Part shown: piece after piece, positions 36,495-51,076 of the stretch | Position numbering within the stretch: the first letter of the stretch is position 1 | Layout of the letters: each line of letters begins with the position of its first letter | From: Amorphochlora amoebiformis | Lineage: Eukaryota; Cercozoa; Chlorarachniophyceae | Length of the DNA: 64,000 bases | Direction of reading: 5' to 3' | Assembly (NCBI GenBank): GCA_054601695.1 | Contig: BAAHQB010000272.1 | Coordinates: 124,001 to 188,000 of the forward strand | The notes under the pieces: generated by a model | Told to the model about the DNA's origin: nothing | The model's database searches: none | Seen by the model: only the letters and a program-made list of their open reading frames with translations | Translations under genes and position numbers: made by a program

Positions 36495-37124
36495 CACACA
36501 CACATATACATATATATATATATGTATGTATAAATATTTATATATATATACATATATGTGTATATGTATATATACATATGTATATATATATATATATCTT
36601 TGTGTACATGCACGCATTAACACACATAGTCTTCACATGTCTGAAATATTCACAGATGCACACACATTCATGCACAAACCGCTTTGTCCCCTCCAACCCT
36701 TCTTTCTCCTTAATCTTCGTCTCTTTGTTGAAGGTTACCCCATCCTCTGAACGGATAACAGCTTTCGCCACAAAGTTCTGCGTTTGGGTTAGGGCTGGGG
36801 TTTAGGATTATGGTGAATGATGTGCATACACACATATATATATAATACACACATATACATATATATTAAACACATATTAAGTGTATGGTTGCGTGCTACA
36901 GAATTTTCAAAGAAATCTGGATTTTCTTGGAAAATTCGCGTGTCCACGCTCTGTGATACATTTACATTCAACTCTTGCCCCGATCCCCATTGAAACCCTT
37001 CCAAACTCTCCTCCCCGGACTCCTTTACGCTTCCGGATTGCGATTTCCTTTCAAATCTACGAATTTTCCAGAGATTTCCGAGATTTTTGCTTGATAGTGT
37101 GCGATTTAGAGTGGTATATCCCAT
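30140..37124 (-). CDS. Gene E: basic coiled-coil protein with polylysine tail, 12 exons
   Basis: Not recognised. Exons: 37124-36900, 36777-36680, 35843-35765, 34462-34396, 34231-34185, 33673-33656, 33520-33515, 33457-33404, 32822-32775, 31378-31358, 31247-31212, 30250-30140; phases agree, 269 codons plus stop. The N-terminal third is Ser/Gly/Glu-rich ([15 protein letters not shown]). The middle has charged helices ([43 protein letters not shown]) that look like coiled coil. The end is [13 protein letters not shown], eleven consecutive Lys, then [13 protein letters not shown] nuclear or nucleolar location is plausible from the Lys runs, by inference only. Exons 6, 7 (6 bases) and 10 (21 bases) all have phase 0 at both ends, so their inclusion is not tested by phase; exon 6 could end at 33644 instead. 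It shares a 184-base divergent region with gene F. Confidence 0.62.
32766..32832 (-). other. Gene E exon 9 island
   Basis: A good illustration of how exons look here: TA arrays on both sides, an AG at 32824-32823, 48 open bases coding [16 protein letters not shown] at 32822-32775, and a GT at 32774-32773. Only this frame is open and hydrophilic. Confidence 0.65.
34833..34998. mobile_element. Imperfect long inverted repeat (MITE-like) in gene E intron 3
   Basis: Arms at 34833-34877 and 34949-34998 pair imperfectly over about 45 bases (left has CCATCCTTTTCGTATGGATA, right has the reverse complement of AATCCATTTCGTATGGGATA). The 70-base centre is TA-rich. It may be a miniature inverted-repeat element or an intronic hairpin. 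Confidence 0.6.
35340..35512. repeat. Telomere-like CCCTAA tract (plus strand), gene E intron 3
   Basis: Degenerate array of CCTAAC, AACCCTAA and CTAATC units, including a short exact CCCTAACCCTAACC at about 35479-35492. On the sense (minus) strand of gene E it reads TTAGGG and lies in the 5' part of the intron; a C-rich sense tract lies further on at 35020-35045. Confidence 0.8.
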
Positions 37125-37308
37125 TACTTCCTGCCTTCTACTCCAAACCCTCCCAGAAATCCCAAAATCCCTTTTGGGTGCACACTTACGAGAGCCATAT
37201 TGCAGCGTGACAACAATGATGACTGATATGTGACTGCTCAGAGTGACCCAGCAGACTCACTGACCGGACCTCTAATACTGTTTACACGTGTGACATCACT
37301 ACGTGATA
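37125..37308. promoter_or_regulatory. Divergent intergenic region E/F
   Basis: 184 bases between the start codons of genes E (minus) and F (plus). No TA array. Contains ACACGTGTGACATCACTACGTGA in two parts at 37285-37305: a CACGTG palindrome followed by CACTACGTGA, which look like E-box/bZIP-type sites, by resemblance only. Confidence 0.45.
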
Positions 37309-38200
37309 ATGGGGCCACATTCATTTTCCCGTTGGCCCACTCTCCTTTCCCTTATACTCATTATATATGTTACAACCCCCCCACACCGCCTCAAATCAGC
37401 TAATACAGACCAAGGAAACTCCTACCGCTACCCAGTGGTACCAGGGATTCCCAATATCTCCACCGGGACGGGCTTAAAGCCCACACACTTGACGAGAGCC
37501 GTGAACGGGACGGGTGAGGAGGGGAAAATGGGTCCAGGGGGAGGGAGGGGAGGAAGGCGAGGGATTGAGCTGCCCAGGCCGGGAATTGGAGAGTTAGATC
37601 TTGGAGGGTTTCGGGACAAGATGGATTCTTTGGGTAAACAAATTAGCGCAAATGTGCACAGCCCCTTACCACCCCTAAAATCTCCCTTAGCGAATTCTTC
37701 TTCAGCCCTAAGTCTACCTGATGGCATAATACCAATGATTGTTTCCATGTTGATGCGTGCAGGATATCTTTCATGTTGATGTGCAGGATTGAAGTGATTG
37801 TCTTGTTAGGGTATTACATTGTGGACAGGGCTTTTAACCCCGTGTGGTGTTCGGTGAGTCTGCTTCTTAGCTTTGTTTGTTTTATTTATTATGTTTCTGT
37901 TTTTTTGTTTAATATATACATATACTATATATTTATAAACGTGCGCATTTTTATATGTAATGTATGTGTAACACAATCAAATAATATATACACTTATACA
38001 AAAATATCTTCAGCACGCACACAGAGATCTCCTACGCCTTAAATCCCGCGGAGTACAACCTAAACTACTTACTAACCCTAAACTATCCTGAAACCCAAGA
38101 AATATCCCAGACTCAAGCTTCTATCTAATGTATTTCCGAACAATACGAAAACCTGTTTACATCCCTGTCGCTGCAGGCTATTTTTTATTTATTAAATAAA

Positions 38201-38244
<44 letters not shown>

Positions 38245-38706
38245 TATGTATTTTATGTATACATGTACATTTAAACTTACAGTTACGGACATGTATTAAA
38301 ACATTTTCCACATAAGAAACTACAGCCCGCGAAAACAAAGATAACAGAGCTCATCCCAGGGTTACTCTAAGCCTAACCGAGCCCTACCACATGTCTCTTT
38401 GCTCTCCCTCTCCACTCCCTCTCTCCCTTTCCCTTTCCCTCTCCTGTTTCTCCCACTTTCTTCCTCTCTCACTCCTCACGCTCTAACCCTAGCGGCGCCT
38501 CCAACTCAAAAGAGACTCGCAAGAGTATCGTCGAAGCTAAGGGCTTCCTTTCTGTTGATCTCATAGGGGATTTCTCTCTCATTCTCGATGACCTTAATAC
38601 TACTTCCACTCTCGCGCAAAATTCTGCGAAGCTTCTGGATGGTCGGAATGCGTCTGGGGTACTGAATGAGAAGAAGGATAGGCTGAAGGAGGTTGTATAT
38701 AAACAT

Positions 38707-38746
<40 letters not shown>

Positions 38747-39156
38747 CTTTTGTGTTATTTATTCATATGTATATTTGTGTAATTATAACGGTTTTTGCAT
38801 ATTTCGTACTAAAATAATGTACATATATAGGTATATATGTATATACATACATATATCATATAAAATAATACCTTTACATATAAAATATATATCTATATAA
38901 ATTATATCAGCTAGCTGTACCGTCTCTCGCTAAGCTATGCTATGGTAGCCCCCTAATCGCCAACCCTAGTCCAACTCAATCCTAACCCTAACCCGATGCC
39001 CTAACCCTAACCCAATCTCTAATTCCAACGTGATCTAACCCTAAGCTAATATAGCCCAATTTCTAACCCTAAGGCCGTGACGCTATTGCTCTAACCTTAG
39101 CACTCAACTCACACTTCCCAGAGGTACAATATATATATATATATACAATTATATAT

Positions 39157-39189
<33 letters not shown>

Positions 39190-39278
39190 CACAAATTATA
39201 TTTATGTATGTGCATACATATATATTTTTTGTACGAATATATATACATATCTATTTGTTTGCAAGTCATACTTAGATA

Positions 39279-39345
<67 letters not shown>

Positions 39346-39601
39346 TAATATATATATATATATATTCACATATAAATATACTAAAAGCTTCACACGTATT
39401 ATGTATGTATTTGAGTGCAACGGTAGTCCGGACGTTGGTACTAGCATATGGTAGTCCAGGATTATTTCTATTGAAGCCCTATTCGATTATGACATGATAA
39501 AAGAAAATTCCCAGGCAGTTCATTCTGGAAATGTGTAGAAACGTTACACACATATATATGTATAAATATATATGTGTGTGTATATATATATGTATACATT
39601 T

Positions 39602-39635
<34 letters not shown>

Positions 39636-39642
39636 TACATAC

Positions 39643-39693
<51 letters not shown>

Positions 39694-39763
39694 AATACGA
39701 TGCATGTCACATAATTTACATACGTACATAGATACATATATATATATATATATGTATATGTAA

Positions 39764-39805
<42 letters not shown>

Positions 39806-40445
39806 TATACATATGTACATATAGAACATAAATACAAAACATCATATCTGTCTTTATCGCTAAATCTTCTCCCTAACCTTAACTACAAACCCTAACCCTG
39901 CCTATCCCAACAATCCTAAGCTAAAGCTGGGACCCCCTATTGGTAGCAAAGTCTTATATATTCCCCACGGAGGATGCGAAGGGTCAGTGTGGGTGGGATT
40001 AGGGTTAGGGTTATGGTTAAGGTCAGAGTTAGTGTTAGGGAGGGTCAGGTTTAGAGTGAGGGAAGGTTAGACATAGGTGAGGGTGGGGTTAAGGTTTGGA
40101 TTAAAGGGTAGGTCATCGTGGTCGAGAGTTATTTTGGATGGTTGTTAATAATATACATATCTGTACATACAATAAATGTATGTATGTAAATGAAGGAATG
40201 TACATTTTTATACGTTAATAAATGTATTCAGCAAATATACATATATGTATATTTGTATAATATTTATATGTATATGTATATATATGTATGTGTATATATT
40301 CATTTATGTATATGTATGCATAGGGAGCACCTAAACTGTGACTCGTACCAGGATCCAAGGCGGGGGCTAGCTATGTATTTATTTCTAGGGAAGGTAGAAT
40401 GTATACACATGAATTATATATATATATATATTTATATATATAGAC

Positions 40446-40511
<66 letters not shown>

Positions 40512-40764
40512 TTGAATCTCGATCGATAGATCATGCATGCATGTTGTCTTCTGTGTGTAATACTCACCATATTACCAATGTATACGTGCATGTGTGTGTC
40601 TGTGTGCACACGTGTTCGTACGTTGCATAATTGAGGAATATGTGAATCACAACTATACGAGCTATATGAGGAAAATTGTAGTTGTTTGTACACATACACA
40701 CATGCATGATATATATATATATATATAATATATAGATAAAAATAGAAATATATGTATAAACACA

Positions 40765-40805
<41 letters not shown>

Positions 40806-41408
40806 AGGAATGGAGTACTCTGAACGAAGGAGAGCTGAGGCTTCACCCCTTCCCCTTCCAACCCCAAGGTTTCTCTATTTCTACCTATCTCAACCCTATT
40901 ATCCTACCCCAAGCATACTCCAAACCATCTAATACCCGATTTTCCCAACTCTCTAGGCTTACTCTAGCCCTTACCCTAACCCTAGTCCCCCACTACCTAA
41001 CCTTAGGCTTAAGCCTTTTAATCCTCTCCTAATCATATCCCTAACCCTATAATCGTACCCTAATAATTTTGACTCTTGGATTTTACCCTAACCAAACTCC
41101 TAATAATCTAATCATAAACTAACCGCACTTCTAAACCTGTAATCGTATCCTAACCGTATTCCTAACTCTCTAATCCTCCCAAAGTCTTGCCCTAATAGTC
41201 ATGTTAATCCTACCCGCTCATCCTAACAGATATCTCGCCAAGATGGAATCGAGCTATATTTGGTATGTATTTATACGTACTTATGTATTTATACGTACTT
41301 ATGAGCTTTATATATATATATATATACACAGGTGTATTAATACATATATATATATATATACATACATGTTTGTGTGTATTGTAGCAACGTTATATAGAGG
41401 TTTACATG

Positions 41409-41447
<39 letters not shown>

Positions 41448-41456
41448 AATATATAT

Positions 41457-41494
<38 letters not shown>

Positions 41495-41635
41495 GTATAC
41501 TAAATAAATATTTAATATAGGTATATTATAGAGCCACTCAGGATTTAGGATTCAGTTTTTTAGTATGTGTATAATAAATACATATACATACATATGCATA
41601 TATACACATATACGTATATGTATGTATTACATATG

Positions 41636-41684
<49 letters not shown>

Positions 41685-41717
41685 AGATCCAATCAGGCAT
41701 GGAGGTGCTTTTTAAGT

Positions 41718-41763
<46 letters not shown>

Positions 41764-41905
41764 TATATATATATATATATACATATTATATATACAATAT
41801 ATATGTATGTATATATACGTATAATTAGTGGACTCAAGACACACCCTATCACGTATTCTTTCTTCCAAAAACTCGGTACACCCTCCTCCTGAAGGCTGGT
41901 AACGT

Positions 41906-41952
<47 letters not shown>

Positions 41953-42077
41953 TGCACATATATATCTATACATACATATATTGAGATATATATATATATA
42001 TATAGATATATATGTATATATTTATTTGTATACGATATTTACATATAGTGCATATGTACATACACTTATATATATAT

Positions 42078-42129
<52 letters not shown>

Positions 42130-42145
42130 ATCTATACAAACGCAC

Positions 42146-42183
<38 letters not shown>

Positions 42184-42462
42184 ACATACTATATATATGC
42201 ATGAACATACCCCTATACGTCAATGAAAATATAACTATAATTTTAAACCTTAGGTGGTTTGTTGTATGGTTTCGTGGGGGACGTATGAGACCACCACAAT
42301 CTCTTCCGATCCCCGGTTGGTGATATATACCTATCAGCATATAGAAATTACGTATACATATGTATATATATGTTGTGCACGTATACATGTGTATATTTAT
42401 GCATTTATTGAGCATGAAGAAGATATGGGAATACACAGATATTACGTTTCATACATATAAAC

Positions 42463-42501
<39 letters not shown>

Positions 42502-42575
42502 TAATATAGCCCATTAGAGTATGTATAAATTATATATATATATATGTATATAATATATATATGTATATGTATATG

Positions 42576-42619
<44 letters not shown>

Positions 42620-42949
42620 TAATATGTGTATACATATATACATTTAATATTTGGATACATATATATGTATATATATATATACATAACTCTCACCAAAGGC
42701 CAAGACTACATAAATATAAGAAAATGAAACCCGTCCTAACCCCATGCCCCAATCCCAGAGGTTATGAAGCCTCAGCTCAAGTTTCTGCTAAACCCTGTCA
42801 AGAGGGCACTATTAGAGCGGACAATACTAAGAGATGAGGTATGTGTACGATGTTTGTAGTCTATTGATATGTATATGTGCATGTAAACGTTTGTGAAAAA
42901 ACTTGTATATATATTATATATATGTATATACTAACATATAATAAATATA

Positions 42950-42980
<31 letters not shown>

Positions 42981-43194
42981 GTGCAAGTATAAATGTACAT
43001 AATAACATATTATATAATATATATATATATATACATGTGTATATATGTAATATTTTAATATAAAGCAAACATAAGAACCTTTGCTCCTTCCACTGCTCTG
43101 TCTGAATATTTTAGTATTCATACATTATACATATATATATATATCTATATATATATGTAAATATATACATATATATATATATATATATATGTAA

Positions 43195-43234
<40 letters not shown>

Positions 43235-43318
43235 GCTTGTTTATATTTAAATAATTTTGTAAATGTTTTACTTTTACATATAATCATGTACATACATATA
43301 TATACGTATATAATATAC

Positions 43319-43349
<31 letters not shown>

Positions 43350-43622
43350 ATAGGTATATATACACATTTTTAAATATATATATATATATATATATATAGA
43401 TATATATATATATATATTATCTTATATACATATTTACAACGTAGTTTGAAGATTCTTTGAAAGACGCGTTCCCTAGGGATCCAAATGATAAACATAAGGT
43501 ACGACGTGCGTATTTTCATATTTACAGTACGATAACATAAAAGTATGTGTACACATTATGAGTGTGTTTGTGCATATGCATATACCAAATGGATAAACCG
43601 TGTATTTATGCGTACATATATT

Positions 43623-43672
<50 letters not shown>

Positions 43673-43879
43673 CATACATGTATATATACATACACATGTA
43701 TATGTGTGTGTGTGTGTGTGTCTTGTAGATAGAGTGGATTATGAGCGAAAGTATATAAATGTGATATGTATGTACATAAAAATATACATATTTATATGAA
43801 TACAAATATGTGTAATTTTTACATACATATATATAATGAGTGTATATATATATATATATATATGAGTATATATATGTAT

Positions 43880-43920
<41 letters not shown>

Positions 43921-43935
43921 CATGTGTATATATAC

Positions 43936-43989
<54 letters not shown>

Positions 43990-44294
43990 GTGTGTGTATA
44001 CACACATATATGTAGTATATATATATATATATATATATATATGCGTATATATATATATATATGTATGTATATATGTAATATATATATATGTATGTATGTA
44101 TGTATGTTTTAAAACATATTGTAAATAAATGCATCATTCATTCGAAAAAATCCCAGGTTGCAAATGCTGTGGCTTTAAGAAAATTTCAGGCCCTTCAGGT
44201 GCTCCTTAATATAAACAATTATACACTGTGTATATGTGTATACATGGATGTACATATGTATTTATTTCATGCTGAGTATTCATACATATCTATG

Positions 44295-44332
<38 letters not shown>

Positions 44333-44476
44333 AATAAATTAAAATAATAGTGTACACATATGAATGTAAACTGTGATACTTTTCAATAGGTTGACCAAGT
44401 CTTTCCGTTCCAATTCTTGAAGTTACTGAAAGAGCGTTTGCCAATCGACTTCTTCCCCGGCGCGGATCCGACGTAG
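37309..44476 (+). CDS. Gene F: unrecognised protein with signal/anchor, 18 exons
   Basis: Not recognised. Proposed exons: 37309-37748, 37787-37853, 38014-38052, 38326-38360, 38493-38691, 39515-39532, 40328-40393, 40636-40677, 40808-40868, 41230-41262, 41549-41562, 41687-41704, 41829-41898, 42254-42282, 42761-42838, 43445-43498, 44157-44198, 44390-44476; phases agree, 463 codons plus stop. It starts with a hydrophobic segment ([17 protein letters not shown]) that looks like a signal peptide, then a Gly/Pro-rich region and a second hydrophobic stretch ([16 protein letters not shown]). Later parts include [40 protein letters not shown] and [18 protein letters not shown]. Strongest exons are 1, 5, 13, 15, 16 and 18. 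The 38-base first intron, the 14- and 18-base exons and exon 14 are the least certain. Confidence 0.55.
38940..39075 (+). repeat. Telomere-like CCCTAA tract, gene F intron 5
   Basis: AACCCTAG, AATCCTAACCCTAACCC and CCTAACCCTAACCC units, C-rich on the sense strand, in the middle of a 1.6-kb intron. The same intron has a further C-rich patch near 39870-39905 and a G-rich TTAGGG patch at 39988-40110, so both orientations occur within one intron. Confidence 0.8.
39415..39457 (+). repeat. Dispersed repeat copy 2
   Basis: GGTAGTCCGGACGTTGGTAC then TAGCATATGGTAGTCC; partner of 25702-25743. It ends about 60 bases before the proposed 18-base exon at 39515. Confidence 0.65.
40869..41229 (+). repeat. 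Long degenerate CCCTAA-like intron (gene F intron 9)
   Basis: The whole 361-base intron is C-rich and made of CCTAAC, CCTAATC and ACCCTATAATC units without any TA array, ending CCTAACAG at the 3' splice site 41229. It is the clearest example of a telomere-like tract filling an intron right up to the acceptor. Confidence 0.85.
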
Positions 44477-44853
44477 CTTCAAAGCGGCTTTAGCTAGCGG
44501 CTTGTACGTCTCAATTTAAGTTTTAATTTGGCCATAGTGTCTCCAATCCAGACAATATCTAGCATATACGACGTCGGTAATTATTGGTGTGGTTCTAGAT
44601 CTAGTACTAGAGTATATGAAAACAATTAAATTTTAGAATCTACGAAAACTTAAAAATGTGGAACTTATACCACCGCTTGAATTTCATACTAGGAAATTAA
44701 GATAACTTACGTACGGTGTGCATGTTCCAGATGCCGGATTTTGCATGCTGGTTTTAACTTTGCATATTACTGTATTAATTCTAGTAATTACTGTGTACGT
44801 GCAAGACCTAGACCTAGTACTAATAGTAGACTAGCGTAATCTACGTACGTACA
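44477..44853. other. Convergent intergenic region F/G
   Basis: 377 bases between the stop codons of genes F (plus) and G (minus). No TA array; several CTAG tetramers (44496, 44560, 44597, 44603, 44800-44835). I see no gene. Confidence 0.5.
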
Positions 44854-45034
44854 TCAAGTACTTCTTGCCTCCCGGAGCCAAATACGGGGCAAGAAAACTT
44901 TGCCTAAGAATCCTTCTTTGAATCTTTCTCCTCGTGTCCTAGTACGAAATATTTACACAGTATTACATACAAATATTACCTAGATTATCATAGTATGATG
45001 ATATATACTGTATAAACATACATCGTATATATGC

Positions 45035-45084
<50 letters not shown>

Positions 45085-45183
45085 TACAACGTACTATGCT
45101 ATTAGTATGTCTATGTATTGGCTACATATAGATATACTTATATGGATATATATATATATATATATTATATATATAAAAAAAAA

Positions 45184-45230
<47 letters not shown>

Positions 45231-45336
45231 TAAATATATTGCATGCATGTTGTCTGATTGGTATTTTGTGAACATAATGATTAGGTATGTATCATGTGTA
45301 TTAAACAAATAAATATATAAGTATATAGATATCAAT

Positions 45337-45388
<52 letters not shown>

Positions 45389-45597
45389 AAAATAATACCA
45401 TTGGTGAGGAACTCATCATTGTTTACCACAAACTCTCCATCCACCTAATAAGTGCCATACATGTATATATATATACTTATACATATAGATATACAAATGT
45501 ATTATTTCTGCGATGTATATTTAATTATACATGTATACATATGTATATACATATATAACTACATATATGTGCATATGTATAACTATATTTATTGAAC

Positions 45598-45642
<45 letters not shown>

Positions 45643-45671
45643 TGTACATATAGATATATTGTCTACATATA

Positions 45672-45737
<66 letters not shown>

Positions 45738-45750
45738 TCACACACACACG

Positions 45751-45789
<39 letters not shown>

Positions 45790-46001
45790 TAAATGGTGTG
45801 ATATACAATATATACATATATGGCTGTGATTCTGATATGAAAATACACATTTCAACCGAACTTGTGCAAATTACAAGAATATATACATAATATACATATA
45901 TATATATATATCTAAATGTACGTATATATTTTATACATAGTTGTATATGTAAATACAAACTATAACACGCATACATATATATATATATATATATACATAT
46001 A

Positions 46002-46047
<46 letters not shown>

Positions 46048-46482
46048 CTATATACATGTTATATAAATAAATAAATATGCATAATATATATAATTATATA
46101 CATGTTATTTATTTTATATGTATATATATATATATATATATACATATGATAGTATATATGTATATATATTTATGTATATATATATATGTATATATATATA
46201 CATATATTTATATATATATTATACATATATATCTAATAACTATATAACTGTACATTATTATGTACAGATATATGCATTATATAGAATATACACGTATATA
46301 CATATATTGGATACATTTGTATATGTACATATGCATATACATATATATATATATTACATATATATTGAATATATATATATATATATATACATACATATAC
46401 ATATAATGTGTATATTAATATCTAGATTATGTGTCATAATGTATACATTTTAATATATATATATATATATATAATATATAAG

Positions 46483-46525
<43 letters not shown>

Positions 46526-46546
46526 CTATCATCATAATTATGATTT

Positions 46547-46600
<54 letters not shown>

Positions 46601-46921
46601 GTATACATACATACATATGTATGTATGTATATATATATGTGTATATGTAGGTACAAATATATATTTACATATGTATGCATACATATATATATATGTATGT
46701 ATATATATATATATATATTTGTTTATATGTATTATATATATCATACCTCTCTTGCCCCAAACGCCCATTCGGAGGCAAGGTCTATCAGCCTTTCTGCCCT
46801 GTGACCTTCATACATTGAGTAGATATAGTATGTAAAATATATATTATATATATATATATATATATGTATATATGCATATTTACACATATACACATATATA
46901 TATATATATATGCATGACTAC

Positions 46922-46999
<78 letters not shown>

Positions 47000-47136
47000 A
47001 ATGTATATGTATATATACATGTGTTTATATATATATATATATGTGGATATTGTATAAATACATATTATATATATGCTATAAATAAATAAATATATATATA
47101 TATATATATAATTTATATATATACATATATTATATT

Positions 47137-47202
<66 letters not shown>

Positions 47203-47213
47203 CACACATATAT

Positions 47214-47271
<58 letters not shown>

Positions 47272-47413
47272 GTATATTATATTTACCTGGCGTCCCGACC
47301 CCTGTCATTGAGTTGAAGTGGTTCAACCTAATTATATATTTACAATACGCAATATATAGATACACACACATGTACACATGTACACATATATATATATATG
47401 TATTATATATATA

Positions 47414-47447
<34 letters not shown>

Positions 47448-47704
47448 TTAATATATGTATGTATATATATATATATATATATATAGAAATATATCTATAT
47501 ATATATATATGTACATATACATATATATATTTCTAAATATATATGCGTGTGTGTCTATATTATATGCATATACATATCATATATATATATATGTAATTAT
47601 ATATAAATATTCCATTATTACTATATATTCATGCATGATAGACACATCTATATATATATGTATATATTTATGTATATATTTATGTATATATATATATACA
47701 TACA

Positions 47705-47794
47705 TGAATAACATAAACAAATAATATTCATACGTATGAATTACAGGTTATATATATATATATATTTATCTATGTATGTATATATACATATATG

Positions 47795-47842
<48 letters not shown>

Positions 47843-47913
47843 ATATATATATATGTAAATATATACATACATTAAGAACATAAACAAAATAATATTTATA
47901 CGTATGAATTAAG
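47705..47913. repeat. Duplicated palindromic motif in gene G intron 14
   Basis: 47705-47744 and 47872-47913 both read AACATAAACAAA, then ATAATATTCATACGTATGAA or a one-base variant, then TT with GGTATA or GGTTATA. ATTCATACGTATGAAT is a perfect 16-base palindrome in the first copy. Confidence 0.7.
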
Positions 47914-48029
47914 GTATAATGTGAATATATGCAGATATACATATATAAATATATATATATATATATGCATATATACATATATATTATATATATGTATATA
48001 TCTATCTATATATTATATATATATATATC

Positions 48030-48091
<62 letters not shown>

Positions 48092-48419
48092 TGTCTCGTT
48101 ATGAAAATCTACATTTAATACATACACATTACGATATATATATACACACATATATATATATATATGTATATACGTACATGTATTATGTATATATATATAT
48201 ATTACATACACATGTTGTATGTTTATAATAGACATCGTTGAACCCTTGGATAGTCTTGGCTCTCGTGTGCACATGCTCTCGCAATGCTTTCAATAGATCC
48301 TAACAATAATATGTGTACATATATAATATATATGAGTAACATAGGTAAGTTTGTGTGGGTTTTATTTACAAGTGTGCATTGCTTGCTATGGATACATCTA
48401 TACGTACATACATCCATAT

Positions 48420-48464
<45 letters not shown>

Positions 48465-48790
48465 TATATAATATAAAATGATCGTATAATGTACATACAT
48501 ACAGTATTGCAATTTAATGTTGGTATTCCCAGAAATCCTCATCCTTTTTAAGAGAGAAAAGGGCAAAACGAAAAGAAAAGTAGAAACTGAATACATTCGA
48601 ATGGTCTTGAAGGTTAAAATCTCTCTCTGCATTCATAAACAGCATTGGGGGCAAGTTTAGAGATGATATCTGATGGAAAAAAAAAAGTAAGTATAATTCT
48701 GCCAGCAATGTTTACGAAATGCATACACGTGTACATGTAATTTTTTTTCACATGCACACATATACATATATGTATGTACACATATATATG

Positions 48791-48827
<37 letters not shown>

Positions 48828-48982
48828 TTCATCATATACCTGATTTGGGCTTGCTTCCAGCACAGCCTAGCGTACATTAAAAGGTTTGGAGTGTTTCATT
48901 CAAATAAATATTCTGTATGAATGAGCGTATATTATACATATGCATGTATAGATATGACATAAATATATATATATATATATAC

Positions 48983-49014
<32 letters not shown>

Positions 49015-49048
49015 TATATCAAATACCGTTACAAAAACACACACACAC

Positions 49049-49103
<55 letters not shown>

Positions 49104-49712
49104 TATGAATATAGATATACATTCACGTATATATGTAAATATATATCCAGTTATAGGAACCGGGGAAATATTTAGAAAAGTTCAATACTCATATTTATAT
49201 TGATATATATGTGCATTCTCACGTGCACCACATAAATCATATACTTCTACAAATGTATATAAGTATCTTAAGAAATAAATATATATGTACTTATTTATAT
49301 GTATATACATACATACCTAAAATATCATACATATATATATATATATATATAAATATATATGCGCATATATATATATATAATATATGCATATAATATATAT
49401 ATATATATATATGTGTATATTTAAAACACAAGAGAACCGCTGTACAACTTCGAACTACCTGGAGCGGGAATGATTCAGGGGATGTCCAAGTCTGGTAATG
49501 ATAGGTTTAGATTTAGGTTAGGGTTGTTACGATTAGAGTTAGGTTAGGCTTAAGGTTATCACGGTTAGGGACTAGGGTTTGTAGGAATACCTCGCGGTTT
49601 GTGCCGAAGACGGGGTCCAGGTATAGGGTGCGTAGGAACCTTGGTGGAGAACATATGTATTTATATATAGGAATATGTATTTCTGTATATTTGAATACGT
49701 GTTGAATATATG

Positions 49713-49752
<40 letters not shown>

Positions 49753-50437
49753 TATATACATACATAAACATATATTCCCATGTATATAACAGACTCATGT
49801 GACGTGTATAGGACTGTATGTATATATGTATGTATATATATATATATATATCTACATACATATATACATATTTTATATATAGATATAAATACATATATAT
49901 ATATATATGTGATATATATATATATATATACATATTATATATATATGTATATATGTATAAATAAATATGTATATATATATATATATGTTCTATTATATAT
50001 ATATATATATATATGTATATGTATATATATGTATATATGTAAACCCTAAGCATATACCATCTCCGACTCATCCTTGTAACGTTGTAGGGCCCGCTAATTG
50101 CCACAGAAGATGCGAATCTTGACGCCGGGGGCGCACCCGCCTCTCGTAAGAAGCGTGGTACTGCGTGTGTTGTGAGTGTGTATTTTTATACGTGCAAGTG
50201 ACGTGTTTATGCAGTATTTGTATGAATATGTACATATTATGCATTTGCGTCTTGTAGGTGCAGACAGGCTTGTTGCACTAAACTATCTTTCCCTCTATGA
50301 ATATGTTATGCATTACACGTATGTATATTACTTGATATATATATATATATATATCTTGAAGCAAATATATTAGTTCTATAAAAACAATTTTTATGATCAC
50401 ATTCATATCCATATATATATATATATAGATATATATG

Positions 50438-50525
<88 letters not shown>

Positions 50526-50704
50526 CACAAATTACACTGAATATGGAAAAACGTAATGTATAAGTACATCATCTAACATACATTTTCAACGCATTAGTAT
50601 ATATATATATATGTGTGTTTGTGTGTATAAAGATACACATATATAGATACTATATATCTATGTATATACATTTGTATATATATATATGTATAAATAAATA
50701 TATG

Positions 50705-50751
<47 letters not shown>

Positions 50752-50819
50752 GCTTATATTCACCTAAAAGAAGAAGCGTGGTCATATGGGCGCCTAAATT
50801 AGGTTAGATACGTTGTTAA

Positions 50820-51009
50820 TGTGAATGCAAGTCAGGGTTTCACTAACCGTTCATTAGGGTCCGTTAGGGCCAGAAAAGTTGGGTTAGGGCTGCGGTTTGG
50901 GATAAGAGGGCTAGAATTTGGGATAAGAGGACTACAATTAAGGTACCAGATTGAAATCTGAGTAAAGGGAGGGTTAAGAGTTTCGTTTAAAAAAAAAAGA
51001 AGTTAGAAC
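50820..51009. repeat. Telomere-like tract in gene G intron 7, part 1
   Basis: TTAGGG, GTTAGGGC and GGGATAAG units on plus, C-rich on the sense strand of gene G, just upstream (in sense) of the acceptor for exon 8 at 50794. Confidence 0.75.
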
Positions 51010-51076
51010 CAGCTGAGTGGCCCACTAGAGTTATGTTTTGGGGGTCGCCGCCGTATGATTCACAGTTGGACGACAC

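Noticed and set aside
43729-43750. Plus island reading IEWIMSE with AG and GT borders in gene F
   Set aside because: Including it shifts the phase of the next exon; leaving it out restores the frame and gives a coherent C terminus.
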